Shown: positions 10,058 to 19,680 of the stretch, in pieces
Layout: each line of letters opens with the position of its first letter
How positions within the stretch are numbered: the first letter of the stretch is position 1
Assembly (NCBI RefSeq): GCF_001661345.1
Contig: NW_017962914.1
Location: 770,439-834,438 of the forward strand
Direction: 5' to 3'
Length of the DNA: 64,000 bases
Source of the DNA: Ascoidea rubescens DSM 1968
Taxonomy: Eukaryota; Ascomycota; Saccharomycetes; Ascoideales; Ascoideaceae
Notes under the pieces: model-generated
What the model saw: the letters and a program-made list of their open reading frames with translations, nothing else
Databases searched by the model: none
Told to the model about the DNA's origin: nothing
Translations under genes and position numbers: made by a program

Positions 10058-11689
10058 TTATTGAACAATAGTATTGTTATTGTTATTGTTATTGTTATTG
10101 TTATTGTTATTGTTGTTGTTGTTGTTGTTGTTGTTGTTATGAGAAGATAGCTGTAGTAGTAGATTGTTGTTGAATAATTGGTATGGTAGAGATTGGTTGA
10201 ATAGCCATTTCAAGTGGATTAAAATGAAATATTTATACCAAGAGTCAATGCGGAAGGTATTTTGAGAGTTGAGAGAGGTGATGGGAAAGGATATTTTACC
10301 AAAATCCAAAGAGAAGTCGTTTAAATTGTTTATTATCTTGTTATTGAAGATGATGATGTTGTTGTTGCTGTTGCTGTTGTTGTTGCTATTTCTGTGATTG
10401 TTAACAAGTTGCGTGATTAATTTGGTTGAATTTTGGATTGAATTTTGGATTTTGATAAAGATTTGATCAAAGTTTTTATTGTTTGAATGTACTTTTTGAT
10501 TTAGAAGAGATAGATTTTGAAGTATTATGGTTGAGTAGGAATCATTAAGAAATTTCAAATCTAGTAAGAGGTCGTCGTTAGTAGTGTTGTTGTTGTTGAT
10601 AAAGTTATTGATGGATAGTTCATAGAAGAAGGCGATTAGTTTGAAAGAGGATATTTGGAATTGAGTAATTGGGTTGTTGATGTAGTTTTTCTTTTGAGAG
10701 AGGATGTTTATGATGTTAAAGATTAGAGAGTTTAGGAGATTGTAGTTTTTAAAAAGAGTAAAAAGGGCTCCCAATGCATTTGATATGGCGAAAAAGATGT
10801 CAGAATTGTTTGGGTAAGTATCATATAAATCGATAAATTTCCAGATTTCTTCTTCTATGTCGTTGTTGTCGTCGTCTTGGTTGTAGTTAAATTCTTCGGT
10901 GATGGAGATGGGATTGTTTTGGTTGGGGTTGTTGTAGAAAATTAGATAGATGTTGATGTAGCCCATGATTAGGTTTGATATGATGTTTGAGCTGTAGTTT
11001 TTCGGGTTTAGAAAAATAAGAATTCTGATTTTGGGTAAGAATTGGTCGACAATAAGATCCAAAAACTCATCAAAAAACAAAGTTGATAGGACGATTAGAC
11101 ATTTGTATGAGGTGATTAATTGAAAGAGGTTATCATGGTTGTTGAAGATAAACAATAGGTTTCTGTAGGTTGATTGGTTGACAATGTTGGTGTTCAAGAG
11201 CGATATGTTGTTGTTGATTAGATAAGAATACAATTGGAAACACAAGGCCAGCTTTGCTGCCGGCGATAAGTTCAATGCGCTGAAGTCGTTGCAAGATAAA
11301 AGAGAGTGGTTCAAGACGTGCAAATGGTTGTTGTTGAAAATATTGTTTGGATCATTAGGGCCAGAAGCAGCAGAACTGGTTTTGTAAAATTCATCTGGAA
11401 AAGTGTGGGGTAACGCTTTTCTTGAAATGAGTAACTTTAGCGTAGAAATATCAGCGTTTCTTGCGTTTCTTGCATTCTTTTTGTTTTTTGTATTCTCACC
11501 GGTGTTGGTGTTTTTGGTGTTTTTGGTGTTTTTGGAATAGATTCGGCTCAAGTGGTTTCTGGGGCTCAAAATGAGAGCAGAGGTGCTATAGGATTTTCTC
11601 GTCAAGAAGAAATCTCTTTTGGGAGTCAGCAGAAAAGACAAGAATTTGGGGAATTTAGAGGCATAGTTGTTGTGTTTTGTGGAAGACAT
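10058..11689 (-). CDS. Possible IFRD-like (interferon-related) repeat protein with C-terminal poly-Asn
   Basis: The 543-residue protein is rich in Asn, Ile and Leu. The first 90 residues are basic and Ser/Asn-rich. The middle (about residues 120-400) is a run of amphipathic helices that could be ARM/HEAT-like. Near residue 480 the segment IDSWYKYFILIHLKWLFNQ followed by a conserved-looking L-x-N-N-x-L resembles the C-terminal block of the IFRD family (IDSW...LK...N..L). This is a weak match made from memory. The protein ends in a run of more than 20 Asn followed by TIVQ, encoded by GTT/ATT repeats on the plus strand (about 10063-10138). The N-terminus, with Arg/Lys/Ser and few acids, could also be a mitochondrial presequence. 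Function is not assigned. Confidence 0.5.
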   Translation of the reverse strand: MSSTKHNNYASKFPKFLSFLLTPKRDFFLTRKSYSTSALILSPRNHLSRIYSKNTKNTKNTNTGENTKNKKNARNARNADISTLKLLISRKALPHTFPDEFYKTSSAASGPNDPNNIFNNNHLHVLNHSLLSCNDFSALNLSPAAKLALCFQLYSYLINNNISLLNTNIVNQSTYRNLLFIFNNHDNLFQLITSYKCLIVLSTLFFDEFLDLIVDQFLPKIRILIFLNPKNYSSNIISNLIMGYINIYLIFYNNPNQNNPISITEEFNYNQDDDNNDIEEEIWKFIDLYDTYPNNSDIFFAISNALGALFTLFKNYNLLNSLIFNIINILSQKKNYINNPITQFQISSFKLIAFFYELSINNFINNNNTTNDDLLLDLKFLNDSYSTIILQNLSLLNQKVHSNNKNFDQIFIKIQNSIQNSTKLITQLVNNHRNSNNNSNSNNNIIIFNNKIINNLNDFSLDFGKISFPITSLNSQNTFRIDSWYKYFILIHLKWLFNQSLPYQLFNNNLLLQLSSHNNNNNNNNNNNNNNNNNNNNNNTIVQ

Positions 11690-12291
11690 TTGGAGAGAAG
11701 CAGAGAGAAGAGGGCAAGGTGTTTGGAGAAGCAGAGAGAAGAGGGAAAGAAGCAGTATTTATAGCTCTTCTACAGAAACAAGGTTGGATCAGACTCAGCT
11801 GCGAAAGTGATGCTACTCACTCTGAATGCTGTTTCAGGAGCATGAACACGCAACGCTCCATCGCTGGAGCAGGCTGTGATTAGAAATCAGCGGGCCACGG
11901 TTCTGTTGCCTGTGCTGCCTGTGCTGCTCCGGCAGCCGCAACCCGGCTCGGTTAATGGCGTTAAGACGCTCGGCAATAACAGCCCAAGCCGGTGGTGCGT
12001 GCGTCTCTTCTCCCTTAACGCCAGGTTCCGCGTTTGTCTGCGTTTGTCTGCCGCACTGCTTTCTCTCGTTCTCCATCGCTTTTCAAGGAGGGTTTGCTGA
12101 GACTGGAGCATGGTAAAAAAACAGCACTCTCAAACAAGATGTCGATATATAACAAAGCTCTGCTGGAACCACTCTCGCTCTCTTGCTCTCTTGCTCTCTT
12201 GCTCTCTTGCTTTTCTTTGCCCTGAATTCCAATTCCTGGCTGCTGGACTGCTTGCCACACTTTCTTTCTCTTTCTCGCTCTTTTTGCTGCA
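11690..12291. promoter_or_regulatory. Divergent promoter region upstream of the first FAA2-like gene
   Basis: This 602-base region has a clearly higher G+C content around 11870-12060 than neighbouring DNA. It holds the oleate response element listed separately and, just before the start codon, four copies of the 8-base unit GCTCTCTT (12177-12208). Such C/T-rich runs are common just upstream of yeast genes. I see no gene. Confidence 0.5.
11971..11991 (+). promoter_or_regulatory. Oleate response element (Oaf1/Pip2-type site)
   Basis: The site reads CGG-caa-TAA-N9-CCG, which fits the S. cerevisiae oleate response element consensus CGG N3 T N A N9-12 CCG exactly. It lies 301 bases before the start of an FAA2-like peroxisomal acyl-CoA synthetase gene, a class induced by fatty acids through Oaf1/Pip2. 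The match is seen; use by an Oaf1-like factor in this species is inferred. Confidence 0.65.
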
Positions 12292-14568
12292 ATGTCTGAA
12301 ACATTTCCTTTGCCTATTCCCAACGCTGCCAACGACTTGTCTGTCGACCAGGTTCTTGACCAGTTACCTCTTTGCACTAACTCCTCTAACGCCAGAGTGG
12401 TCCCCTTAGAGAATTCAAAAGTCGATGGTTATTCCCCAGTCTTCAGAAACTCTTTGGTTGAACATACCAAATTGGTTTCGAACTATCACACTGACATTAA
12501 AACTTTATTTGACAATTTCAATTACGCCTTAAACAAATTCAATCAGCCAAACATTGACAAAAGCATATTGGCCTACCGTAAATCCATTAACTCCTCTACT
12601 CAAGATTCCGATTTGGACTCTCAGTCTGATTCAAATCCCACCAACACTGAAAAAGAATTCGAAGACTTTTACTCCTACTTGACTTTCTCTCAGGTTGATA
12701 GCTTGAGATCCCAAATTGGTTCTGGTGTTTTATACCTCATTAACCAAATCGATCCAACCTATTCACACAACTTTGTCTTATCAATCTTCGCTCCAAATTC
12801 TGTTCAATGGGTTTTAATCGACTTGGCTTGTCAAGCTTACTCAATCACAAACACTGCTTTATACAGTACTCTAGGCAACGAATCCTCCCAATACATTCTC
12901 AAAACTACCCAATCTCCAATTCTATTCACAAAAAAGGATAAAATAGATAACATAATCAACTTGAAAAATTCAAAAAAGATAAGCTCCCTAAGAATCATAA
13001 TCTCAATCGACAACCTAGACAATAAACTAGACTACAAACTATTCAACTACTGTTTCAATTCAAACATCCTACTCTACGATTTCAAATCCTTAATATCTAT
13101 CGGAACCCAAAACCTAAAGCCCTTTATTCCACCAAACCAAAATGACATCTACACCATCTCCTTCACTTCTGGCACAACCTCACATCCAAAGGGCGTACAA
13201 TTAACTCACTACAACGCTTTGGCCTGTCTAACTTCAAATGCTACCATGATCGCTTATCCTGACCATCACCAACCCAAATCTCTATTTATTCTTCCTCTAG
13301 CTCACATCTTTGCAAGAAACTTGGTCGCCTTTGAATTCCTTAATGGTTCAATAATGTATTTCCCACACAACCCTTTAAATCCAAAATCCTTTCTTGATGA
13401 CTTCAAAATAGTTAAACCAACTCATTTGGCTTGTGTTCCGAGAGTTTTTACAAAAATTGAAATGTCCATCAAATCAAAGCTACTAAACTCAAAATTATTA
13501 TCAATGGCCCTCACGAAAAAGATTAACGGTCTAAGACAGAAAAAATACGACTCCACAAAAAACTCCCAACTCTTCCTCGACCATTTAATCTTCAACAAAA
13601 TCAAAAAGCAATTGGGCTTTGAAAACCTTTCCTCAATCGTCGTAGGTGGCGCTCCAATTCCCTTTGATACAATAGAGTTCTTATCCGCCATCTTCAATAT
13701 AGGCGTTCTACAAGGTTATGGGCTAACCGAATCTCACTCTGGCTTTTCCCAGTCTTTTATAAATGATTTCAAAACTTTTGGTAGCAACGGTTTAATCGGT
13801 CCATGTGTTGAAATGAAGTTTAGAGATATTCTGGATTTAAACTACACCTGGGATCAAAATAGATCCGGCGAAATCTTAATTAGAGGCCCAATTGTCTTTT
13901 CTAAATACTACAAAGATGACGAGAAAACTTCAGAAGCCTTTGATAACGATGGTTGGTTTCAAACAGGTGATATTGGTAAACTAACTGACGATAATACCCT
14001 CTTGATCATTGACAGAGTTAAAAGCTTTTTTAAATTATCACAAGGTGAATTTGTTTCAACTGAAAGAATAGAAAACTTTTACTCAAGCAGAAATTCAATT
14101 ATTAATCAATTGTGGATTTATGGCGATTCTAAAAGAAACTTTCTCGTTTCAATCATCGGTTTGGAACTAGACAATTTCATTCCCTATTTGAAAAATTTAA
14201 TTGGTAATCAAGAAAAGATTAAAAATCTTGATTCCGATTCCAAATCTCTCATCCTACATTTATCTTCCCATTCAAATACTGAATCATTCAAACAAGATTT
14301 CGATAGCCACTTCAAAAACAAATTGAACCAAAATTTAGAAATCAAAAAAATCATTTTATCCGATTTAAACGAAAACATTAAAAAATTCAACCTACTAAAC
14401 TTTGAAAAAATTAAGAATATATACATTGATTTTGAACCCTTTTCAGTCGACAATAAGTGCCTCACTCCAACATTAAAAATCGTCAGAAAAAAGGCAATCA
14501 CAAACTACACCAATGTCATTGAAGCCTTATACACCGAGGGAGAATTGTTCACTAAATCAAATCTTTAA
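12292..14568 (+). CDS. FAA2: Peroxisomal fatty acyl-CoA synthetase, FAA2-like (copy 1, ends SNL)
   Basis: The 758-residue AMP-forming ligase would activate medium- or long-chain fatty acids to acyl-CoA inside peroxisomes for beta-oxidation. The nucleotide loop is YTISFTSGTTSHPKG (about residues 287-301); the usual GTTG is GTTS here. Other marks are LPLAHIFARN, GGAPIPFDT, QGYGLTESHSG, the GWFQTGDIGKL motif and KSFFKLSQGEFVSTERIE. The VDQVLDQLP and SKVDGYSPVFRN N-terminal segments are shared with the following gene and with S. cerevisiae Faa2 (744 residues). The C-terminal tripeptide SNL is an acceptable peroxisomal targeting signal type 1. An oleate response element lies upstream. The next gene is a tandem paralog in the same orientation. 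One in-frame CTG was noted, in RDI-CTG-DLNY, where the paralog has Val. Confidence 0.88.
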   Translation: MSETFPLPIPNAANDLSVDQVLDQLPLCTNSSNARVVPLENSKVDGYSPVFRNSLVEHTKLVSNYHTDIKTLFDNFNYALNKFNQPNIDKSILAYRKSINSSTQDSDLDSQSDSNPTNTEKEFEDFYSYLTFSQVDSLRSQIGSGVLYLINQIDPTYSHNFVLSIFAPNSVQWVLIDLACQAYSITNTALYSTLGNESSQYILKTTQSPILFTKKDKIDNIINLKNSKKISSLRIIISIDNLDNKLDYKLFNYCFNSNILLYDFKSLISIGTQNLKPFIPPNQNDIYTISFTSGTTSHPKGVQLTHYNALACLTSNATMIAYPDHHQPKSLFILPLAHIFARNLVAFEFLNGSIMYFPHNPLNPKSFLDDFKIVKPTHLACVPRVFTKIEMSIKSKLLNSKLLSMALTKKINGLRQKKYDSTKNSQLFLDHLIFNKIKKQLGFENLSSIVVGGAPIPFDTIEFLSAIFNIGVLQGYGLTESHSGFSQSFINDFKTFGSNGLIGPCVEMKFRDILDLNYTWDQNRSGEILIRGPIVFSKYYKDDEKTSEAFDNDGWFQTGDIGKLTDDNTLLIIDRVKSFFKLSQGEFVSTERIENFYSSRNSIINQLWIYGDSKRNFLVSIIGLELDNFIPYLKNLIGNQEKIKNLDSDSKSLILHLSSHSNTESFKQDFDSHFKNKLNQNLEIKKIILSDLNENIKKFNLLNFEKIKNIYIDFEPFSVDNKCLTPTLKIVRKKAITNYTNVIEALYTEGELFTKSNL

Positions 14569-15197
14569 TTCTCTTTCTCTTCCTCTCTTTCTTTCTACAA
14601 ATATATAAATCATATAATAATAATATAAATAGTTACTATGTACTGCAACAATACCCGTCCAACCAATACCTTTTGTAAGCTACGAGCACAGATGTAGGAA
14701 CTAAAGTATGCATGCCCCCGCACCAACAAAACGCACTGTGCTATGGATCAGAGTCACAACAAAATTCTGTTTCCTGTGCTTCATGACAAGAGAAGAGAGA
14801 AGAAAAAGCAGCAGAAACAGCAGAAACAGCAGAACCAACAAAGAAAAATGCAGAGACAGCCGAAACAGCTTCCAACAGCTCATAGCAGAGTCACTTTTGA
14901 ATTAGCTCCATTTCATTAGCCCAACTTTAACCTGGCTGCCATTTTATCCTTGGTTAAATTGGTTATTGTTCTGATTTCAGAAAAAAAAAATGCATCTGTT
15001 TGGACCGAACAAATAATAGGTAGAATCGAGAAATAATGGCTTAATGAAGATGGCAACATTCTGGAGACATTGCAAAAGCATATAAATACCAACTATTGCC
15101 TTTCTTTTTTGATAACCTTCATATACCAGAATCTGCCAAACAGAACAGTACTCATCTTCATATTCTCTAATAGCACTCATTCAAAATACTGGTCAAT
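14569..15197. promoter_or_regulatory. Spacer between tandem FAA2-like genes, with TATA box
   Basis: This 629-base spacer holds the terminator of copy 1 and the promoter of copy 2. A TATAAATA box is at 15081-15088, about 110 bases before the copy 2 start. A CAGCAGAAA-type short repeat lies near 14805-14840. I read the plus strand for CGG...CCG pairs and found no oleate response element here, unlike upstream of copy 1. I see no gene. Confidence 0.5.
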
Positions 15198-17345
15198 ATG
15201 AATGAGCTTGCATTTCCCTCAGTCTATAAGAAAGGAATGTCTGTTCCTGATGTTATAGAACAGCTTCCTTATGCTGCTGAACAGTCGACACAAGTCATAG
15301 CCTTACCAGATTCTCAAAAAGATGGCTATTCCCCAGTGTTTCGAAACAAGATCTCTGAAAAGAGCCTATTTTCTAATTTCCATCCAAAGATTCAAACTGC
15401 TTATGATATCTTTAATTACTCCCTTGAGCAGTACAGAGATAATGATTGTTTGGCGTATAGAAAACAATCTTTGGATGAGGAGACCAACCAACTTGAATTC
15501 GACGAGTATTATACATATCTCAAGACTTATGAAGTCGATAAGTTGAGATCTCAAATCGGTTCTGGGATCTTGTACTTAATCAACAATACCAACGATAACA
15601 GTGATTTGGCTCGTATCGATGTTAATAATTTTATTGTCACTTTATTTTTTCCTTCGTGTTATCAGTGGGTTCTTGTTGATTTAGCCTGTCAAGCTTATTC
15701 AATTGTTAATACTGCTTTATATAGCACATTGGGTTCCGAATCGTCTGCTTATATTTTGGATGTTACCAAATCTCCTATTATATTTCTTGAAAAGAGCAAA
15801 ATTAAAAAAATATTGGAGTTGAAAAATGAGAAGAGTATAAATTCATTGAAAATTTTAATATCGATAGATGATTTGAATATGGATTTAGATTATGATTTAT
15901 TCAATGAGTGTTATAATTCAGGGGTTTTGTTATATGATTTTAAAACGTTGATCAAAATCGGGAAAGAGAATTTATTGTCGCATATTCCTCCCAATAGAAA
16001 TTCAACATACACCATTTCTTTCACCTCTGGTACTACAGGAGTGCCCAAGGGGGTTGTGTTAACTCATGTTAATGCTATAGCAGCTTTTACTTCTAATAGA
16101 TGCGTAATTCATAATCCTGAGTCGAATTATAAGAAATTAAAATATATCAATATATTGCCATTGGCTCATATTTTATCAAGAAATCATATTACATTTGAGT
16201 TTTCAATGGGGTCAACAATTTATTTCCCACACAATCCCAATAATCCCAAGACATTTTTTGAAGATATTAAGATTGTTAAGCCATCACATATTATATTTGT
16301 ACCAAGAATCTGTACTAGGTTAGAGATGGGATTGAAGTCAAAATTGACATCATCAAAGTTGTTAAATGGGTTGGTGAATTATAAGATGAATAAATTAAGA
16401 GAGGAAGAGTATGATTCGACGAAGATTTCGCATTTTTTTTATGATAATCTTTTATTCAACAAAATCAAAAAGCAGTTTGGTTTTGATAATTTGAAAATGA
16501 TGATTGTGGGAGGAGCACCAACTCCTAAACAGACATTGGAATATTTATCAGCAGTTTTTGGATGCGGATTTATTCAGGGATATGGAATGACGGAATCCCA
16601 TTCAGCTATTTGCCAAACAGTTTTCAATTATGGTAAGACGTTTGGTACAAATGGGGTTATTGGGCCAAGTTGCGAAATACGACTTCGGGATGTTGTGGAG
16701 TTGGATTACAGCTGGGAGAAGAACCGATCTGGGGAGATTTTGGTTAGAGGACCATTGATATTTAAAGGGTATTTTGGAAAAGAGGAAAACTTTGGATTTG
16801 ACGATGAAGGATGGTTTGGAACCGGAGATATTGGGACGTTGGATGAGAATTCGAATGTTTTAATTGTCGATAGGATAAAGAGTTTTTTCAAGTTATCGCA
16901 GGGGGAATATATTGCGATTGAAAAAGTTGAAGCTGTTTATATCAATAATAATACAATCATCAACCAGTTGTGTATATATGGGGATTCGAATGAGAGTTAT
17001 TTGGTTGGATTGATAGGATTGGATGCAGACTATTTATCAAAGATTTTGAATGTGTCAGATAAGGCTTTGGAGAGCTTATCAAAGGAGAGTGTGATTGGTA
17101 AATTGAATAAAGTTGATATAAGGACCAAAATATTGAAGCAAATAGAGGGAAATGTCAAAGGAATGGGACTTCAAGGCTTTGAAAAGATTAAAAACATTTA
17201 TTTGGATGTTGAGCCTTTCTCAGTCGACAATAAAATGTTGACTCCAACATTGAAAATCAAAAGGCATGAAGTTCAAAAAGCGTTTAAAGAAAAGATTGGT
17301 GAACTTTATAAAGAGGGAAAACTTGCCATCGACAGTAAATTATGA
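15198..17345 (+). CDS. FAA2: Peroxisomal fatty acyl-CoA synthetase, FAA2-like (copy 2, ends SKL)
   Basis: The 715-residue protein is a tandem paralog of the preceding gene. It carries the canonical nucleotide loop YTISFTSGTTGVPKG, LPLAHILSRN, GGAPTPKQT, QGYGMTESHSA, EGWFGTGDIGTL and KSFFKLSQGEYIAIEKVE. The C-terminus is SKL, the classic PTS1 signal, so import into peroxisomes is well supported. It is 43 residues shorter than copy 1, mainly because copy 1 has an extra Ser/Asp-rich insert near residues 105-125 and a longer segment before the C-terminal domain. Silent-codon choice differs from copy 1 (more TTG and GGG, fewer CTC/CTA), so the duplication is not recent. Substrate chain length cannot be told from the sequence. 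Confidence 0.9.
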   Translation: MNELAFPSVYKKGMSVPDVIEQLPYAAEQSTQVIALPDSQKDGYSPVFRNKISEKSLFSNFHPKIQTAYDIFNYSLEQYRDNDCLAYRKQSLDEETNQLEFDEYYTYLKTYEVDKLRSQIGSGILYLINNTNDNSDLARIDVNNFIVTLFFPSCYQWVLVDLACQAYSIVNTALYSTLGSESSAYILDVTKSPIIFLEKSKIKKILELKNEKSINSLKILISIDDLNMDLDYDLFNECYNSGVLLYDFKTLIKIGKENLLSHIPPNRNSTYTISFTSGTTGVPKGVVLTHVNAIAAFTSNRCVIHNPESNYKKLKYINILPLAHILSRNHITFEFSMGSTIYFPHNPNNPKTFFEDIKIVKPSHIIFVPRICTRLEMGLKSKLTSSKLLNGLVNYKMNKLREEEYDSTKISHFFYDNLLFNKIKKQFGFDNLKMMIVGGAPTPKQTLEYLSAVFGCGFIQGYGMTESHSAICQTVFNYGKTFGTNGVIGPSCEIRLRDVVELDYSWEKNRSGEILVRGPLIFKGYFGKEENFGFDDEGWFGTGDIGTLDENSNVLIVDRIKSFFKLSQGEYIAIEKVEAVYINNNTIINQLCIYGDSNESYLVGLIGLDADYLSKILNVSDKALESLSKESVIGKLNKVDIRTKILKQIEGNVKGMGLQGFEKIKNIYLDVEPFSVDNKMLTPTLKIKRHEVQKAFKEKIGELYKEGKLAIDSKL

Positions 17346-17670
17346 GAATCATCTGCTTAGGGAGATGAAATTGATTGATCAGGCTGTAGCTATTTTTAAC
17401 TTGGCCATAGAGCGATAATGAAATGATAATGGAGTGATAACAAACATATAGTAAAGCGTGAATTTCTTTCGAGTATATTAGCTACTATTTAGCGATATAA
17501 TTAGATACCTCAACAAATATTATGATATTGCCTAAACGGTAGTGGTTTGCAAGGGCAAATGGTTGTTGATGTCGTTGATACTCGGCTTAGGTTCGTGTTG
17601 GATCTTGGGTAATGAACCACAGATCATGCCTCACATAGGAATAAGTTGTGATTCATTCAGATTATAAACA

Positions 17671-17720
17671 GCAAAAGATCTCAAAAAATCTCAAAAGATC
17701 GCAAAAAATCTCAAAATATC
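17671..17720. repeat. 10-base tandem repeat, five copies
   Basis: Five adjacent copies of a unit close to TCAAAAGATC, with one or two changes each (first base G or T, A or G at position 7). Confidence 0.85.
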
Positions 17721-18140
17721 AGTGATATTCTGACAAAGTCTCAGAGGGTCTCACAAATCAAGAATAATCAAGAGATATCCCGACGCAGAATATGCTTTCT
17801 CTCGAAATCTGAAAGGGAGGCCCATTCCTCTCGTTTTCACCAGAATGGAGCACAAACAAACCCACGAATTCCAACGCACAAAGCACAGAACTTCGGAGCC
17901 GGGCGATGCACTGGTGCATGGCCGTTGGAAGCTGAATAGACGCTGGTCGTTTTGGAGCAGAAGCGCGTCTTCTTTCGGAGCAAATGTGATCCTTTTGGTG
18001 GCGATTTTGGTCCTCTCTTTTGGAAGGCAGCGATGCAGGAGAACGCTCAAGGCTGCGCTTTCTGCGTTTCACTGCTGGAAGCTCTAACCTGCTTCCAGTG
18101 CTTGGCGACGTGCTGGGCACAAATCCGGTCCATTCCCAGC

Positions 18141-18185
18141 TTAAAGACCTTAAAGACCTTAAGGACCTTAAGGACCTTAAAGACC
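18141..18185. repeat. 9-base tandem repeat, five copies
   Basis: Five exact-length copies of TTAAAGACC/TTAAGGACC. The unit length is divisible by three and gives a Leu-Lys-Asp run in one frame, but there is no credible gene around it. Confidence 0.9.
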
Positions 18186-18596
18186 CACTCAATACCAGAG
18201 GTTATGCCTTTATACCTCTGCAGATCAGATCTTGTTTCTGAGTTGTGTTGGCTCAGAGGTTTATACAAGGAATTTTCTCACATCGCGCACTTCATGCTCA
18301 ACTGTTTCCATCAAAACCTTCTCTAACACCTTACTGCCATTTAGCTGAAATTCAATTTCAAAACAAATGTAATACTGTCTGATAGAGTTTGCACTACTGA
18401 AAGGAATCATATATAAGCTCAGCGAAAGAACATCTTCTTCCCACAGTTTTATTTCATCAGATTACAATATTATTTTATAATCCTCTCACTTACTCTCATT
18501 ACGTTCGTTCCTTACTTGCTTCACCAAGCTACCACACTCGTTTAATTACCGCCAATTGCTTTTTAAATCAATAAATTAGTTATTTATACTTCAAAA

Positions 18597-19313
18597 ATGA
18601 AATTCTCCACTGGTTTGCTCTTATCCATCTCTGCTTCTTTAGTCGCTGCAGGTGGTTATAAAAATGCCACTGTCAGTACTCTTACTGTCACTGATTGCGA
18701 TATTGAAACTGTTGTTGTCACTGAAACCTACTGTGGTTCATCAACAACCTGTCTCGAAGTTCCAGTCACCACTGGTCTCACCACCTTGACTGAAACCATC
18801 AAAGGAACTGTTACTCTTTTCACTACCTACTGTCCATTGCCAACCACTATCTGTGACGATACTTTATGTGTTGTTACCAACCCATCTACTGAAACTGAAT
18901 TTGAAACTCTCACCCAAACCAAAACTCTTACTTACTGTGAATATGAAGACACTTGCGAAACTATTGTTGCTACCAAGGTCCCAGAAACCCCAGAGTCCGA
19001 AGTTCCAGAAACCACCCCAGTTGCTGAATCTCCAAAATATCCAATCACCTACCCAGCATCTGCCAATGCTACCACTGAAGAAGATGTTACCATCACCTCC
19101 AAATACATCTCTTATATTACTATTTGTGAAGACGATGTCTGCGAAACCTCTACTCTTACTTGTGTTGATGAAGTTTGTGAATCTGCCCCAGTCAGCAGCA
19201 CTAAGGCAGGTAATGAAACTGTTCCAGGTGTTAGCTCCGCCAATGGCGCTGTCAAAATTGCTGCCTTTGGTGCCTCAGCCCTTTTCGGTTTTGTTGCTTT
19301 AATGGCCATCTAA
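18597..19313 (+). CDS. Small GPI-anchored cell wall protein
   Basis: The 238-residue protein has a clear secretion signal (MKFSTGLLLSISASLVAAGG), a Thr/Ser- and Cys-rich body and a hydrophobic C-terminus (AAFGASALFGFVALMAI) preceded by small residues SSANGA that suit a GPI-attachment site. Two repeats with paired Cys occur: TVTDCDIETVVVTETYC and YISYITICEDDVCETSTLTC, plus TKTLTYCEYEDTCETIV. This pattern recalls yeast wall proteins such as the Sed1/flocculin-type modules. A Pro/Glu-rich linker lies near residues 125-150. Codons are strongly biased (ACT, GTC/GTT, TTG), which suggests high expression. A TATATAAG box lies upstream. The exact family is not assigned. Confidence 0.85.
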   Translation: MKFSTGLLLSISASLVAAGGYKNATVSTLTVTDCDIETVVVTETYCGSSTTCLEVPVTTGLTTLTETIKGTVTLFTTYCPLPTTICDDTLCVVTNPSTETEFETLTQTKTLTYCEYEDTCETIVATKVPETPESEVPETTPVAESPKYPITYPASANATTEEDVTITSKYISYITICEDDVCETSTLTCVDEVCESAPVSSTKAGNETVPGVSSANGAVKIAAFGASALFGFVALMAI

Positions 19314-19680
19314 GTGAATTAACTTCTAGCTGGTTTCTCTTTTGTTTTCTTCAATTCTTTAATTCAATTTCTTTACCTCAGTTTTATTCTGGCTATGCTT
19401 TAGATAATTGTTTTGTGTGTAATTTACTATTTTACTATTTTGCTTAATATTATTTGCTTATTTTTCAATTAGTACCCAATATGTATTTATCATCTGCTGT
19501 AGCTTCCAACTTTAAACGCCTTTTTTTGGGATCGTGTACAAACGCATCTCGTGCATTGCCTTGCGCTTTGTATACTCTATAATCGTCTCACTTTTATCAC
19601 TTATATTATCACCACCACTACCACCATCACCAATTGGCTCCCAATTGGTTTCCTTTATTATACACTCTGGATAGCTTTAT
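19314..19680. other. Intergenic region between GPI protein gene and hexose-transporter pseudogene
   Basis: This A+T-rich, C/T-skewed region after the GPI gene contains the likely 3' end of that gene. It also holds a short CACCACCACTACC-type run near 19610. I see no gene. Confidence 0.5.

Larger units (their letters stand above)
17346..18596. other. 1.25 kb intergenic region with short tandem repeats and a TATA box
   Basis: No gene is supported. The part at 17800-18250 is less A+T rich and shows several overlapping short open frames on both strands, none with a recognisable product. Two tandem repeats lie here (17671-17720 and 18141-18185). A TATATAAG box at 18410-18417 sits about 180 bases before the GPI protein gene and is its likely core promoter. 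Confidence 0.5.
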
